A DNA stretch of 64,000 nucleotides from Sphingosinicella ginsenosidimutans (GCF_007995055.1 NZ_VOQQ01000001.1:1843001-1907000), one strand, 5' to 3'; shown: positions 27,540 through 37,064, counted from the first letter of the stretch. Notes: generated by a model from the letters alone, not told the origin. A program made the numbers and translations.

Positions 27540-27956
27540 ATGCGCATCCTGATCTACGCTGCGCTGCTCGTCGGCTGCCTCATCATCTCGTTCTGGCGAG
27601 GCGGAGGGCCTGAGCGGATCGGCTCGGCGAATATGGCGATCGGATCGGTGCTGACGGTCCTCGTCAACTCGCCAATGTCCACCCGATACGCATCGGTCGA
27701 GATCCGGATCTTCATCGTCGATCTCGCGGTGCTTCTGGTCTTCCTCGCCCTTGCGTTGCGTACGGATCGGTTCTGGCCTCTATGGACAACGGCGATGCAG
27801 CTTCTGGTCGTGCTCGCACATGCCGCGCGACTTGCCGATCCAGGGATGCTGCGCAACGGTTATGGGGTCGTCATGGCGATGTGGAGCTATCCGCAGCTCA
27901 TCGTCATCGCCGCGGCCGCCTGGCGACGCACGCGCGCGCCCTCACCAGCATTCTAG
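27540..27956 (+). CDS. Small integral membrane protein (about 4 TM)
   Basis: A 138-residue protein with hydrophobic segments near 3-18, 27-42, 52-68, 73-95 and 105-125 (four or five helices) and a basic C-terminus RRTRAPSPAF. ATG 27540 is used; TTG one codon before is closer to GGAGG. The last ~75 bp overlap the start proposed for the JAB-domain gene, implying coupled translation. Function unknown. Confidence 0.6.
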   Translation: MRILIYAALLVGCLIISFWRGGGPERIGSANMAIGSVLTVLVNSPMSTRYASVEIRIFIVDLAVLLVFLALALRTDRFWPLWTTAMQLLVVLAHAARLADPGMLRNGYGVVMAMWSYPQLIVIAAAAWRRTRAPSPAF

Positions 27957-28522
27957 GCCAGCTCGGACACAGCGACGCCGAGGCACTGGCGGACGCGCTG
28001 CTTTGTGAATGCGGCAGCCTGGGGGGCGTGCTCGCCGCGCCTCCACATCGGCTGCTGCGCGCGTGCGGCGATCGAGCGGTGACCCGCCACCTGGCCAGCA
28101 TTGGCGAGGCGTTTCGCTTGAGCTTGCGCGATGCCGCATTCGAGGGCGAGCGCATAACGGGGACCGCGGGACTTGCCCGCTATCTTGCCGCGACGATGGG
28201 CCATTTGCCCCGCGAGGAAGTGCGCGCGCTCTTCCTGTCGGCGAAGAACGAACTGCTTGCCGATGAGACGTTGTTCGCCGGCTCCGTCGACTCATCCGTC
28301 CTCGAGGCGCGTCCGATCATCCACCGGGCGCTCGACCTTGCGGCGACCGGCCTCATCGTCGTCCACAATCATCCAAGCGGCTGCGCCGAACCAAGCGCCG
28401 CCGACGTGGCCGCGACGCGTCGGCTGGCAAAAGCCTGCAAGGAACTTTCGATCATCGTCCATGACCACATCGTCGTCGCGCGTGGTTCCTGGTCAAGCTT
28501 CCGCGACCTGGGGCTCCTCTAG
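27881..28522 (+). CDS. RadC/JAB-domain protein
   Basis: About 213 residues from GTG 27881. The N-terminal part (~20-100) lacks the full RadC helix-hairpin-helix region. The C-terminal JAB/MPN domain carries the metalloprotease-type motif VVHNHPSGCAEPSAADV (two His and the Asp of JAMM) and FLSAKNELLADETLFAGSVD. RadC-family proteins are common on mobile elements and near defence genes; enzymatic activity is unproven. The start is uncertain: the frame is open upstream into the membrane-protein gene. Confidence 0.75.
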   Translation: MELSAAHRHRRGRLATHARALTSILGQLGHSDAEALADALLCECGSLGGVLAAPPHRLLRACGDRAVTRHLASIGEAFRLSLRDAAFEGERITGTAGLARYLAATMGHLPREEVRALFLSAKNELLADETLFAGSVDSSVLEARPIIHRALDLAATGLIVVHNHPSGCAEPSAADVAATRRLAKACKELSIIVHDHIVVARGSWSSFRDLGLL

Positions 28523-28605
28523 CGATGCCTATCCATTCCGAAAGTTCACTTGCCCTCGTTTCCCGTTACCGCGCTCGATCCGGGTATCTAGAAACCCACC
28601 AAAAC

Positions 28606-28682
28606 TGGCGCGCCCGGCAGGATTCGAACCTGCGACCCCAAGCTTAGAAGGCTCGTGCTCTATCCAACTGAGCTACGGGCGC
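28606..28682 (-). tRNA. tRNA-Arg (anticodon TCT)
   Basis: A 77-nt cloverleaf on the minus strand. The acceptor stem GCGCCCG pairs with CGGGCGC, discriminator G, and CCA is encoded (28608-28606). The D-arm is AGCTCAGTTGGATAGAGC. The anticodon loop CTTCTAA contains TCT, and the T-arm is GCAGG-TTCGAAT-CCTGC. It decodes AGA/AGG. Its 3' end faces the accessory cluster at 26.0-28.5 kb. Confidence 0.96.
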
Positions 28683-28760
28683 GTGGGGAAGGCCTCTAGC
28701 GCGGTTTCATGAAGATCGGAACCGCGCTACGTCGGCCCGGGCTTCACGAGGGTGGCGCGC

Positions 28761-29498
28761 ATGGGCGAAGGGTTGCGGGCGGTCAAGGCGGGGGAGATCG
28801 CCGGGCGGCATTTCCGCTATTACGACATCGTGATGACGGCGTTCGTCGTCATCCTGCTCCTCTCCAACGTGGTCGGCGCGGAAAAGCGATCGGTGATCGA
28901 TCTGCCCTGGCTTGGCGCGGTGCCGTTCGGGGCGGGCATCCTGTTCTTCCCGATCTCCTACGTGATCGACGACATCCTGACGGAGGTCTACGGCTATGCC
29001 CGCGCGCGGCGGGTGATCTGGGTCGGCTTCGCCGCGCTCCTCTTCATGGGGGTGATGGAATGGACGGTCGTGCATCTGCCGGTGGCGGCAGGATGGACCG
29101 GGCAGGAGGCCTATGAGCGGGTCTTCGGCGTCGGCTGGCGGATCATCCTGGCCTCGCTCTGCGCCTTCTGGGCCGGCGATCTCCTGAATTCCGTCGTCCT
29201 CGCCAAGATGAAGATCTGGACCCAGGGGCGGTGGCTGTGGACCCGCACGATCGGCAGCACGATCATCGGCGAGGGCGCGGACAGCCTGATCTTCTACCCG
29301 CTCGCCTTTTACGGCCTTGCCGACTGGCCGCTCCAAGCGCTGCTCGCGGTGATGGCGAGCCAGTTCCTGCTGAAGGTCGGCTGGGAAGTCGTGCTGACGC
29401 CCGTCACCTATGCCGTGGTCGGCTTCCTCAAGCGCCGCGAAGGCGTCGACGTCTATGACGAGGGGACCGATTTCACGCCGTTCCGCGCGAAGGTCTGA
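28761..29498 (+). CDS. yhhQ: Queuosine-precursor transporter family protein (YhhQ/DUF165)
   Basis: About 245 residues with six predicted membrane helices. Family motifs are LLLLSNVVGAEK, FGAGILFFPISYVIDDILTEVYGYARARRVIW and WTRTIGSTIIGEGADSLIFYPLAF. YhhQ-type proteins import queuosine precursors (preQ0/preQ1) for tRNA wobble modification. Start: ATG 28761 (MGEGLRAVK) has better support than GTG 28752. The 3' end overlaps the convergent MFS gene by 26 bp. Confidence 0.9.
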   Translation: MGEGLRAVKAGEIAGRHFRYYDIVMTAFVVILLLSNVVGAEKRSVIDLPWLGAVPFGAGILFFPISYVIDDILTEVYGYARARRVIWVGFAALLFMGVMEWTVVHLPVAAGWTGQEAYERVFGVGWRIILASLCAFWAGDLLNSVVLAKMKIWTQGRWLWTRTIGSTIIGEGADSLIFYPLAFYGLADWPLQALLAVMASQFLLKVGWEVVLTPVTYAVVGFLKRREGVDVYDEGTDFTPFRAKV

Positions 29499-30903
29499 CC
29501 CGTCCGAGTGTCGCGAAGGCGATGAGCGCGGAGGCGAAGGCGAGGACGGCGCCGACGAGGGCGGCGTCGTGCAGGCCCTCGATCAGCGCCCCGCCCTGGA
29601 GCGAGATCACCGCGCCGAGCAGCGCGACGACGATGAGGCCGCCGGCGCGCGAGACGGCGCTGTTGAGGCCCGAGGCGGTGCCGACATGCTGCTCGTCGAC
29701 GGCGGAGAGCACCGCCGTGGTGAGCGGCGCGACGGCGAGCGCCATGCCGAGCGAGACGACGACAATCGGCGGGAGGACGGTCGTCCAATAGCTTCCCTCG
29801 GCGTCGATCCGGACGCCGAGCGCATAGCCCGCGGCGACGATCGCCGGGCCGATGGTGAGCGGCCATCGCGGCCCGATCCGCGCGGCGATCCGGCCCATCA
29901 ACGGCGATCCGGCGGCGACCAGGACCGGGAAGGGAATGACGGCGAGCCCGGCCTCGGTCGCCGTATAATGCGCGGCCTCGATCAGCGTGTAGGGCAGGAG
30001 GAGCATCAGCCCGCCGAGCGCGCCATAGAGCAGGAAGGTGAGGAGGGTGAGGCCGACAAAGGCCTTCGATCCGAACATGTCGAGCGGGATCATCGCCTTG
30101 CCGCGCTTTCGCCGCTCGACGAAGATGAACAGGACCAGCAGGGCGATCCCGCCCGTCGCCGTCGCCCAGGCCTCGGCATCGAAACGCTTGGTCGCCGACC
30201 AGGCGGTGAGGCCCCAGGTCAGTGCGCCGAGCCCGATCGTGGCGAGCGCGGCGCCGGGCCAGTCCGGCGGGGCGCGGCTGTCGTTCCGGCTTTCGGGAAC
30301 GAAGAACCAGCCGAGCGCGATCGCCGCCGCCCCGACCGGCAGGTTGATGACGAAGATGAACGGCCAGCCGGCCCGGTCGACCAGCCAGCCGCCGATCAGC
30401 GGCGCGATCGCCCCAGCGACCGCGCCGGCCGCCGCCCAGATGCCGACGGCGCGACCGCGCGCCTCGCCTGCAAAGGCGGCGCTCAGCGTCGCCAGGCTGT
30501 TGGGCAGCAGCATCGCCGCTCCCAGCCCCTGGAGCGCGCGCCCGGCGAGCAGGAAGCCAAGGCCCGGCGCCACGGCGCAAAGAGCCGACGCGGCGGTGAA
30601 GAGGGCGATCCCCCACAGCATCACCCGCTTGCGGCCATAGAGATCGCCCGCCGCCCCGCCGATCAGGAGCAGGGCGGAGAGCGGCAGGGTGAAGGCGTTC
30701 ATCACCCACTGAACTTCCGCCGCATGCGCGCCGAAGCTCCCGGCGATCGCCGGGAGCGCGACGTTCAGCACCGATCCATCGATGAAGGACAGGCTGGAGG
30801 CGAGGATGCAGGCCGCGAGGACGAGGCGCGGGTAACGGGCCTCGCCGCTCGATCCGGCGACGGCGGCGGGCGGACCGAGCGGGTGGGGCAGAGCCTGGCT
30901 CAC
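29473..30903 (-). CDS. MFS transporter, DHA2-type drug exporter
   Basis: A 476-residue proton antiporter of the major facilitator superfamily. The N-terminal family signature SSLSFIDGSVLNVALPAIAGSFG is followed by the loop motif GAAGDLYGRKRVMLWG and motif C GWRW-like APLIGGWLVDRAGWPFIFVINLPVG. About 14 helices are predicted. GTG 30903 starts VSQALPHPLG and has GGGGG 3-4 bases upstream. It begins 5 bp after the thiolase stop, so they are cotranscribed. The substrate is unknown. Confidence 0.9.
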   Translation of the reverse strand: MSQALPHPLGPPAAVAGSSGEARYPRLVLAACILASSLSFIDGSVLNVALPAIAGSFGAHAAEVQWVMNAFTLPLSALLLIGGAAGDLYGRKRVMLWGIALFTAASALCAVAPGLGFLLAGRALQGLGAAMLLPNSLATLSAAFAGEARGRAVGIWAAAGAVAGAIAPLIGGWLVDRAGWPFIFVINLPVGAAAIALGWFFVPESRNDSRAPPDWPGAALATIGLGALTWGLTAWSATKRFDAEAWATATGGIALLVLFIFVERRKRGKAMIPLDMFGSKAFVGLTLLTFLLYGALGGLMLLLPYTLIEAAHYTATEAGLAVIPFPVLVAAGSPLMGRIAARIGPRWPLTIGPAIVAAGYALGVRIDAEGSYWTTVLPPIVVVSLGMALAVAPLTTAVLSAVDEQHVGTASGLNSAVSRAGGLIVVALLGAVISLQGGALIEGLHDAALVGAVLAFASALIAFATLGRVRPSRGTA

Positions 30904-30908
30904 GCCCC

Positions 30909-32087
30909 CTACAACACCTCGAACAGCCCCGCCGCTCCCATCCCGCCGCCGATGCACATCGTGACGACCACATATTTGGCGCCGCGACGCTTGCCCTCGA
31001 TCAGGGCATGGCCGGTCATCCGGGCGCCCGACATGCCATAAGGATGGCCGATCGAGATCGAGCCGCCGTTGACGTTGAGCAGCTCGTCCGGGATGCCGAG
31101 CTTGTCGCGGCAGTAGATGACCTGGACCGCGAAGGCCTCGTTCAGCTCCCACAGGCCGATATCGCTCATCTTGAGCCCGAACCGGTCGAGCAGCTTGGGC
31201 ACCGCGAAGACCGGGCCGATCCCCATTTCGTCGGGTTCGGTGCCGGCGACCGCCATGCCGACATAGCGGCCGAGCGGGGCGAGCCCCTTGGCGGCGGCGA
31301 TGCCGGCCTCCATCACCACCACCGCCGAGGATCCGTCCGACAGCTGGCTCGCATTGCCGGCGGTGATGAAATTGCCGGGGCCCATCACGGGCTGGAGCGA
31401 GGCAAGGCCCTCGATCGTCGTGTCGGGCCGGTTGCCTTCGTCCTTCGCGATCGTGACCTCGCGGGTCGAAACCTCGCCGGTCGCCTTGTCCTTGACGCTC
31501 ATCGTCGTCGTGACGGGGATGATCTCGTCATCGAACTTGCCGGCGGCCTGGGCGGCGGCCGTGCGCTGCTGCGACTGGAGCGCATAGGCGTCCTGCGCCT
31601 CGCGGCTGACATGGTAGCGGCGCGAGACGACCTCGGCGGTGCCGATCATCGGCATGTAGACGTCCTTGTGCATCGCGACGAGCTCGGGATCGCCGCCGAG
31701 CCGAAGCTCCGGCGTCTGGACGAGGCTGATCGATTCGACGCCGCCGGCGACGATGATGTCCATCCGGTCGACGATCACCTGCTTGGCCGCCGTCGCGATC
31801 GCCATCAGGCCGGACGAGCATTGCCGATCGATCGTCATTCCGGCGGTGGTGACCGGAAGGCCCGCGCGCAGCGCCGCGGTCCGCCCGATCGTGTGCTGCC
31901 CGCCCTGCGGCAGCGCCGCGCCGATGATGCAGTCCTCGACCTCCGCCGGATCGATCTTCGCGCGCTCGACCGCCGCCTTGATCGCGTGCGAGGCGAGCGT
32001 CGGCGGCAGGGTCGCGTTGAAGGCGCCGCGATAGGCCTTGCCGATCGCGGTGCGTGCGGTGGAAACGATAACGGCGTCGCGGCTCAT
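30909..32087 (-). CDS. Acetyl-CoA C-acyltransferase (thiolase)
   Basis: A 392-residue thiolase. The active-site cysteine Cys90 is in [13 protein letters not shown]. The catalytic His is in [13 protein letters not shown], and the second Cys is in [13 protein letters not shown] near the C-terminus. Such enzymes cleave 3-ketoacyl-CoA with CoA (FadA type) or condense acetyl-CoA. The motif DRQCSSG and the neighbouring MaoC hydratase favour a fatty-acid or acyl-CoA degradation role. It lies in a minus-strand run MaoC, thiolase, MFS exporter. Confidence 0.93.
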   Translation of the reverse strand: MSRDAVIVSTARTAIGKAYRGAFNATLPPTLASHAIKAAVERAKIDPAEVEDCIIGAALPQGGQHTIGRTAALRAGLPVTTAGMTIDRQCSSGLMAIATAAKQVIVDRMDIIVAGGVESISLVQTPELRLGGDPELVAMHKDVYMPMIGTAEVVSRRYHVSREAQDAYALQSQQRTAAAQAAGKFDDEIIPVTTTMSVKDKATGEVSTREVTIAKDEGNRPDTTIEGLASLQPVMGPGNFITAGNASQLSDGSSAVVVMEAGIAAAKGLAPLGRYVGMAVAGTEPDEMGIGPVFAVPKLLDRFGLKMSDIGLWELNEAFAVQVIYCRDKLGIPDELLNVNGGSISIGHPYGMSGARMTGHALIEGKRRGAKYVVVTMCIGGGMGAAGLFEVL

Positions 32088-32145
32088 AATCTGTCCTTTC
32101 CTTGGGTCCTCCCATCCCGGCGTCCGCCGGATCGGGGAGGATTGA

Positions 32146-32601
32146 TCAGGTGAATATCATGCCGATCCATTCGGCGATCAACGCGGGCTTGTCCTCGCCT
32201 TCGATCTCGACGGTGACCTCATGGGCGAACTGCCACTGGCCGGGGCGCTTTTCGTCGAAGCCGAGCAGCTTGAAATGGCCGCGCACGCGCTTGCCGGCCC
32301 GCACGGGGGCGAGGAAGCGGACCTTCTCGAACCCGTAATTGACCGCCATCTTCATCGTCGGGGGCGCGAGCATCACGCCGGCCGCCATCCGGCTCAGCAG
32401 CGAAAGCGTCAGGAATCCGTGGGCGATCGTGCCGCCGAACGGGGTCTTCGCCGCCATTTCGGGGTTCACATGGATGAACTGATGGTCCTCGGTCGCGTCG
32501 GCGAAGGCGGTGATGCGCGCCTGATCGACCACGATCCAGTCGGACACGCCGATGTCGTCGCCGATCCGCGCGCGGATGTCCTCGAAGCTGGCGACCGGCA
32601 T
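32146..32601 (-). CDS. MaoC family dehydratase (R-specific enoyl-CoA hydratase-like)
   Basis: A 151-residue single hotdog domain with the hydratase motif [18 protein letters not shown] (catalytic Asp and His) followed by [17 protein letters not shown]. Members hydrate trans-2-enoyl-CoA to (R)-3-hydroxyacyl-CoA. GGGGAGG precedes the ATG. It is upstream of a thiolase on the same strand and divergent from putA, with only 81 bp between the two starts. Confidence 0.9.
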   Translation of the reverse strand: MPVASFEDIRARIGDDIGVSDWIVVDQARITAFADATEDHQFIHVNPEMAAKTPFGGTIAHGFLTLSLLSRMAAGVMLAPPTMKMAVNYGFEKVRFLAPVRAGKRVRGHFKLLGFDEKRPGQWQFAHEVTVEIEGEDKPALIAEWIGMIFT

Positions 32602-32682
32602 TGAGCCTCCCCATATTTGCGCCTATCCGCGCCCCGCATAGGGCCGCGCGGCGGCATGAAACAAGCCTTTGGGAGAGCGGGC

Positions 32683-35600
32683 ATGGCGGACGCTACGGCA
32701 ACCGCGCGAAACGAGTTGAGACGGCTGCACCGCGCGAGCGAGCCGGAGGTGCTGAAGCCGCTGCTGGCGGCCGCCGCGCTCGACGCCGATTCGCGCCGCC
32801 GCGTGGAGGGGCGCGCGCTCGCCATGCTGGCCGAGCTTCGCGCCGCCCAGTCGAAGGGGTGGGTCAACCAGTTCCTCCAGGAATATCGGCTGAACACTTC
32901 GGAGGGCGTCGCCCTGCTGTCGCTCGCCGAGGCGTTCCTTCGGGTTCCCGATCCGGAGACCGCCGACAGCCTGATCGCCGACAAGCTCGGCGGCGGCGAC
33001 TGGCGGGCGCACAAGGGCCGGTCCAATTCCGCGCTCGTCAATTCGGCGACCTGGGGCCTCGTCATCGGCCGCGCGCTGACCAGCGACAGCGAGCAGGCGA
33101 GCGTGCTCAAGCGCCTGATCGCGCGCACCGGCGAGCCGTTCGTGCGTCAGGGCGTCGGCGCGGCGATGCGGATGATGGGCGAAATTTTCGTCATGGGCCG
33201 GACCATCGACGAGGCGATCGATCGGATGCGAAAGCGCGAGAACAAGGGCTTCACCGCCAGCTTCGACATGCTGGGCGAGGCGGCGCGCACCTTCCCCGAC
33301 GCGGATCGCTATTTCGATGCCTATGAAGCGGCGATCCGGGCGGTCGGCGCCGCCGCGTCGGAGGGGCACAGCATCTCGGTCAAGCTCTCCGCCCTCCATC
33401 CGCGCTACGAGGTCGCGCAATATGATCGCTGCGTTCCCGCGCTGATCGAGAAGGTCGAGGCGCTGGCGGTGCTCGCCGCTGGCTTCGATATTCCCGTCAC
33501 CATCGATGCGGAGGAGACCGAGCGGCTCGAAATGAGCCTCGACATCATCGAGGCGGTGGCCGGGCTGCCGGCGCTGAAGGGCTGGGACGGGCTCGGCATG
33601 GCGATCCAGGCCTATGGCAAGCGCGCCCGGCCGACCGTCGCCTGGGCCGATGCGGTCGGCGCCAGGACCGGCCGGCGGATCGCCGCCCGGCTCGTCAAGG
33701 GCGCCTATTGGGACACGGAGATCAAGCGCACCCAGGAACAGGGCCTCACCGATTACCCCCTCTTCACCCGCAAGGCGGCGACCGATGTCTCCTATCTCGC
33801 CTGCGCGAAGGACATGCTGGCGGCGAAGAACATCTATCCCGCCTTCGCGACCCACAATGCGCTGACCGTCGCGACCCTGCTCGAATGGGCGGGCGACAGC
33901 CGCGATTTCGAATTCCAGCGGCTGCACGGCATGGGCGACGGCCTCTATGAGGATCTGGTGCGCGAGCAGGGTTATCGCTGCCGCATCTACGCGCCGGTCG
34001 GCGGCCATCGCGATCTGCTCGCCTATCTCGTCCGCCGCCTCCTCGAAAATGGCGCGAACTCGTCCTTCGTCCACCAGCTCGCCGACGAAAACCTGACCGA
34101 CGAACAGCTGCTCGCCGATCCGGTGGCGAAGATCGAAGCGGTCGGCGGCACGCGCCACCCCTCGATCCCGCTGCCGCGCGACCTGTTCGGCGCGGTGCGC
34201 GGCAACAGCGCCGGCATCGACCTCAACGACAAGCCGGAGCTCGAGCGGGTCGCGGCGGTCGTGGCGCAGCCCCTGAACTTCGCGCCCGCCGAATCCGCTC
34301 GCTCCGAGCGCCGCTCGACGACGCTGGGGACGAACGAGGCCGAGGGGGCCGGGCAAGCCGTGTCCCGGGCCTTGGCGGGCTTTCGCGCCTGGTCCGGCCG
34401 GTCCGTCGAGGATCGCGCCGCGTGCCTCGATCGGCTCGCCGACGCGCTCGAGCGCGATCGCGACATGCTGATGCGGATCTGCGTGCAGGAGGCGAAGAAG
34501 ACGATCCCCGACGCGCTCGCCGAGGTGCGCGAGGCCGCGGATTTCTGCCGTTATTATGCCAATCAGGCGCGCGCCGGCCTCATGCCGGTCGAGCTGCCGG
34601 GACCGACCGGCGAGCGCAACGTGCTCCGGATGGAAGGCCGCGGAGTCTTCGTGTGCATCGCGCCGTGGAATTTCCCGCTCGCCATCTTCCTCGGCCAGGT
34701 GACGGCGGCGCTGGTCGCCGGCAACACGGTCGTCGCCAAGCCCGCGCCGCAGACGCCGGACATCGCCGCTTATGCGGTCGGCCTCGCCCATGCGGCCGGC
34801 ATTCCGGAGGATGCGCTCGTCTTCGCGCCCGGCGGGCCGGAAATGGGCCAGGCGCTGATGGAGGATGTTCGGATCGCCGGCGTCGCCTTCACCGGATCGA
34901 CCGCCACCGCCAAAAGGATCGCCCGCACCCTCCTCGCCGACGACGATGAAGAAGGACCCGGGCGCCCGATCATCCCGCTGATCGCCGAGACCGGCGGCAT
35001 CAACGCGATGATCGTCGATTCGACCGCGCTTCCCGAACAGGTGGTGCAGGATGTCGTCACCTCCTCCTTCCGCTCCGCCGGCCAGCGCTGCTCGGCCCTG
35101 CGCCTGCTCCTGCTCCAGGAGGACGTTGCGGAGCGGACGCTGGAGATGCTGAAGGGCGCGATGGACACGCTGATCGTCGGCGATCCCGCCGATCCGCGCA
35201 CCGATGTCGGCCCGGTGATCGATCAGGCGGCTTATGACCGGCTGATGGGCCATCGCGCCGCCAAGCAGGATCGCTGGCTGAAGACGATCGATGCGCCGGC
35301 CGAGGGCCTTTACGTCCCGCCCACGCTGATCGGCGTCGACCGGATCGAGGATGTGACGCGCGAATGGTTCGGCCCATTGCTCCACGTCACCACCTGGCCG
35401 GCTGGAAAGCTGGCCGAGACGGTGCGGCGGGTGAACGCGTCCGGCTTCGGCCTGACCATGGGACTGCACAGCCGCATCGCCCGCGCCGCCGAGACCGTCG
35501 AGGAGACGGCGGAGGCGGGCAATCTCTACGTCAACCGATCGATGATCGGCGCGATCGTCGGCTCGCAGCCGTTCGGCGGCGAGGGGCTTTCCGGCACCGG

Positions 35601-35721
35601 CCCGAAGGCGGGCGGCCCGCATTATCTCCCGCGCTTCTGCGCCGAGCGGGTGACGAGCACCGACACGACGAGCGCCGGCGGCAACGCCACCCTGCTCAGT
35701 CTGGAGGACGTCGGCTTCTAG
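32683..35721 (+). CDS. putA: Bifunctional proline dehydrogenase / delta-1-pyrroline-5-carboxylate dehydrogenase
   Basis: About 1012 residues. The FAD-dependent PRODH barrel spans ~120-470 (VSIKLSALHPRYE-like SVKLSALHPRYEVAQ, RLVKGAYWDTEIKR, YAPVGGHRDLLAYLVRRLLENGANSSFV). The NAD-dependent P5C dehydrogenase is at ~555-1000 (APWNFPLAIFLGQVTAALVAGN, AETGGINAMIV, catalytic Cys in SAGQRCSALRL). Together they oxidise proline to glutamate at the membrane. There is no N-terminal ribbon-helix-helix, so it is not a self-repressor. A degenerate palindromic repeat (34296-34336) encodes residues ~538-552 in the inter-domain linker. ATG 32683 has GGGAG upstream; ATG 32656 is an alternative. Confidence 0.94.
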   Translation: MADATATARNELRRLHRASEPEVLKPLLAAAALDADSRRRVEGRALAMLAELRAAQSKGWVNQFLQEYRLNTSEGVALLSLAEAFLRVPDPETADSLIADKLGGGDWRAHKGRSNSALVNSATWGLVIGRALTSDSEQASVLKRLIARTGEPFVRQGVGAAMRMMGEIFVMGRTIDEAIDRMRKRENKGFTASFDMLGEAARTFPDADRYFDAYEAAIRAVGAAASEGHSISVKLSALHPRYEVAQYDRCVPALIEKVEALAVLAAGFDIPVTIDAEETERLEMSLDIIEAVAGLPALKGWDGLGMAIQAYGKRARPTVAWADAVGARTGRRIAARLVKGAYWDTEIKRTQEQGLTDYPLFTRKAATDVSYLACAKDMLAAKNIYPAFATHNALTVATLLEWAGDSRDFEFQRLHGMGDGLYEDLVREQGYRCRIYAPVGGHRDLLAYLVRRLLENGANSSFVHQLADENLTDEQLLADPVAKIEAVGGTRHPSIPLPRDLFGAVRGNSAGIDLNDKPELERVAAVVAQPLNFAPAESARSERRSTTLGTNEAEGAGQAVSRALAGFRAWSGRSVEDRAACLDRLADALERDRDMLMRICVQEAKKTIPDALAEVREAADFCRYYANQARAGLMPVELPGPTGERNVLRMEGRGVFVCIAPWNFPLAIFLGQVTAALVAGNTVVAKPAPQTPDIAAYAVGLAHAAGIPEDALVFAPGGPEMGQALMEDVRIAGVAFTGSTATAKRIARTLLADDDEEGPGRPIIPLIAETGGINAMIVDSTALPEQVVQDVVTSSFRSAGQRCSALRLLLLQEDVAERTLEMLKGAMDTLIVGDPADPRTDVGPVIDQAAYDRLMGHRAAKQDRWLKTIDAPAEGLYVPPTLIGVDRIEDVTREWFGPLLHVTTWPAGKLAETVRRVNASGFGLTMGLHSRIARAAETVEETAEAGNLYVNRSMIGAIVGSQPFGGEGLSGTGPKAGGPHYLPRFCAERVTSTDTTSAGGNATLLSLEDVGF
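34296..34336. repeat. Degenerate palindromic repeat in the putA linker
   Basis: Bases 34309-34336 match 24 of 28 positions, without gaps, to the right arm of the inverted repeat at 42531-42558. Bases 34296-34310 match 13 of 15 positions of the left arm. It encodes about residues 538-552 of PutA in frame, a linker with the sequence RSERRSTTLGTNE. Confidence 0.55.
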
Positions 35722-35755
35722 CGCGGCCGGGCCGCGGCGCGGCCCGGCGGGCGGC

Positions 35756-36943
35756 TCAGACCAGCTCCACCGCCACCGCCGTCGCCTCGCCGCCGCCGAT
35801 GCACAGGCTCGCCACGCCTTTCCGGCCGCCGCGATTCTGAAGCGCGGCGATGAGGGTGGCGAGAATGCGCGCGCCCGAGGCGCCGATCGGGTGGCCAAGC
35901 GCGGTGGCGCCGCCGTTCACGTTGATCTTCTCGTGCGGGATATCGAGATCGCGCATCGCGATCATCGCGACGGCGGCGAAGGCCTCGTTCACCTCGAACA
36001 GGTCGACGTCGGCGACGCTCCAGCCGGCCTTGTCGAGCACCTTGCGGATCGCGTTGACCGGGGCGGTGGTGAACTTCGCCGGCTGGTGCGCGTGCGCGGC
36101 GGTGGCGACGATGCGGGCGACGGGCGTCTGTCCCTTCGCCTCGGCGATGCTCCGCCGGGTGAGGACAAGCGCGGCCGCGCCGTCGCTGATCGAGCTCGCA
36201 TTGGCCGCGGTGATCGTGCCGTCCTTCGCGAAGGCGGGCTTCAGCGTCGGGATCTTCTCCGGATTGCCCTTCGGCGGCTGTTCGTCCAGCGCGACCGTCT
36301 CGCTGCCTTTCCGGGTCGCGACCTCGACCGGGACGATCTCGCGATCGAAGGCGCCGGAGGCCTGCGCGGCCTGCGCGCGGGTCAGCGAGGCGATGGCGTA
36401 ATCGTCCTGCGCCGCCCTCGTGAACTGATATTCCTGGGCGGTATTCTCGGCGAAGGTGCCCATCGCGCGGCCGGGCTCATAGGCGTCCTCGAGCCCGTCG
36501 AGGAACATGTGGTCCATCACCCGGTCATGGCCCATGCGCGCGCCGGCCCGATGCTTCTGCAGCAGATAGGGGGCGTTGGTCATGCTCTCCATGCCGCCGG
36601 CGACGATATAATCGACGCTGCCCGCGGCCAGCGCCTCGGCGGCCATGATGACCGTCTGCATGCCGCTGCCGCACATCTTGTTGACGGTCGTCGCCTCGAC
36701 CGAGGTCGGCAGGCCGGCCTTGATCGCCGCCTGCCGCGCCGGCGCCTGGCCGAGGCCGGCGGGGAGGACGCAGCCCATGTAGATGCGCTCGATCGCCTCG
36801 CCGGCGACACCCGCCCGATCGACCGCCGCCTTGACCGCGGCCGCGCCCAGATCGGTGGCGCTGGCGCCGGCGAGACTGCCCTGGAAGCTGCCCATCGGCG
36901 TGCGGGCATAAGAGAGGATGACGACGGGATCGGAATTGCTCAC
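35756..36943 (-). CDS. Acetyl-CoA C-acetyltransferase (thiolase)
   Basis: A 395-residue biosynthetic-type thiolase. Active-site Cys91 is in TVNKMCGSGMQTV, the His in GGATALGHPIGASGAR, and the second Cys in ASLCIGGGEA. It interconverts two acetyl-CoA and acetoacetyl-CoA, and would consume acetoacetyl-CoA made at the end of leucine degradation. GTG 36943 gives MSNSDPVVILSYARTPMG with AGGAGC upstream. It is divergent from ivd, with a fragment of palindromic repeat (36960-36974) in the gap. Confidence 0.94.
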   Translation of the reverse strand: MSNSDPVVILSYARTPMGSFQGSLAGASATDLGAAAVKAAVDRAGVAGEAIERIYMGCVLPAGLGQAPARQAAIKAGLPTSVEATTVNKMCGSGMQTVIMAAEALAAGSVDYIVAGGMESMTNAPYLLQKHRAGARMGHDRVMDHMFLDGLEDAYEPGRAMGTFAENTAQEYQFTRAAQDDYAIASLTRAQAAQASGAFDREIVPVEVATRKGSETVALDEQPPKGNPEKIPTLKPAFAKDGTITAANASSISDGAAALVLTRRSIAEAKGQTPVARIVATAAHAHQPAKFTTAPVNAIRKVLDKAGWSVADVDLFEVNEAFAAVAMIAMRDLDIPHEKINVNGGATALGHPIGASGARILATLIAALQNRGGRKGVASLCIGGGEATAVAVELV

Positions 36944-36959
36944 CGGGATGCTCCTGTTC

Positions 36960-36974
36960 CGCTCGTCCCGAGCG
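36960..36974. repeat. Half copy of the cgctcgtcccgagcg palindrome
   Basis: A 15-base self-complementary core identical to the outer part of the left arm of the repeat at 42482-42558. It lies between the thiolase and ivd starts, so it could also affect divergent transcription. Confidence 0.5.
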
Positions 36975-37064
36975 ATGAGGTTTGTGGCCCGCAAATAAGG
37001 CGGGGCATCCGCTTGTTCAAATCCTCCCCGCTCTGCTAGTCGCTGGCCGCAGGGAGACGCATGC

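Noticed and set aside
28606-28682. tRNA-Arg as the attachment site of an integrated element covering 25.7-28.6 kb.
   Set aside because: No integrase gene and no direct copy of the tRNA 3' end were found near 25.7-26.0 kb or elsewhere in the window, so the boundary is not supported.
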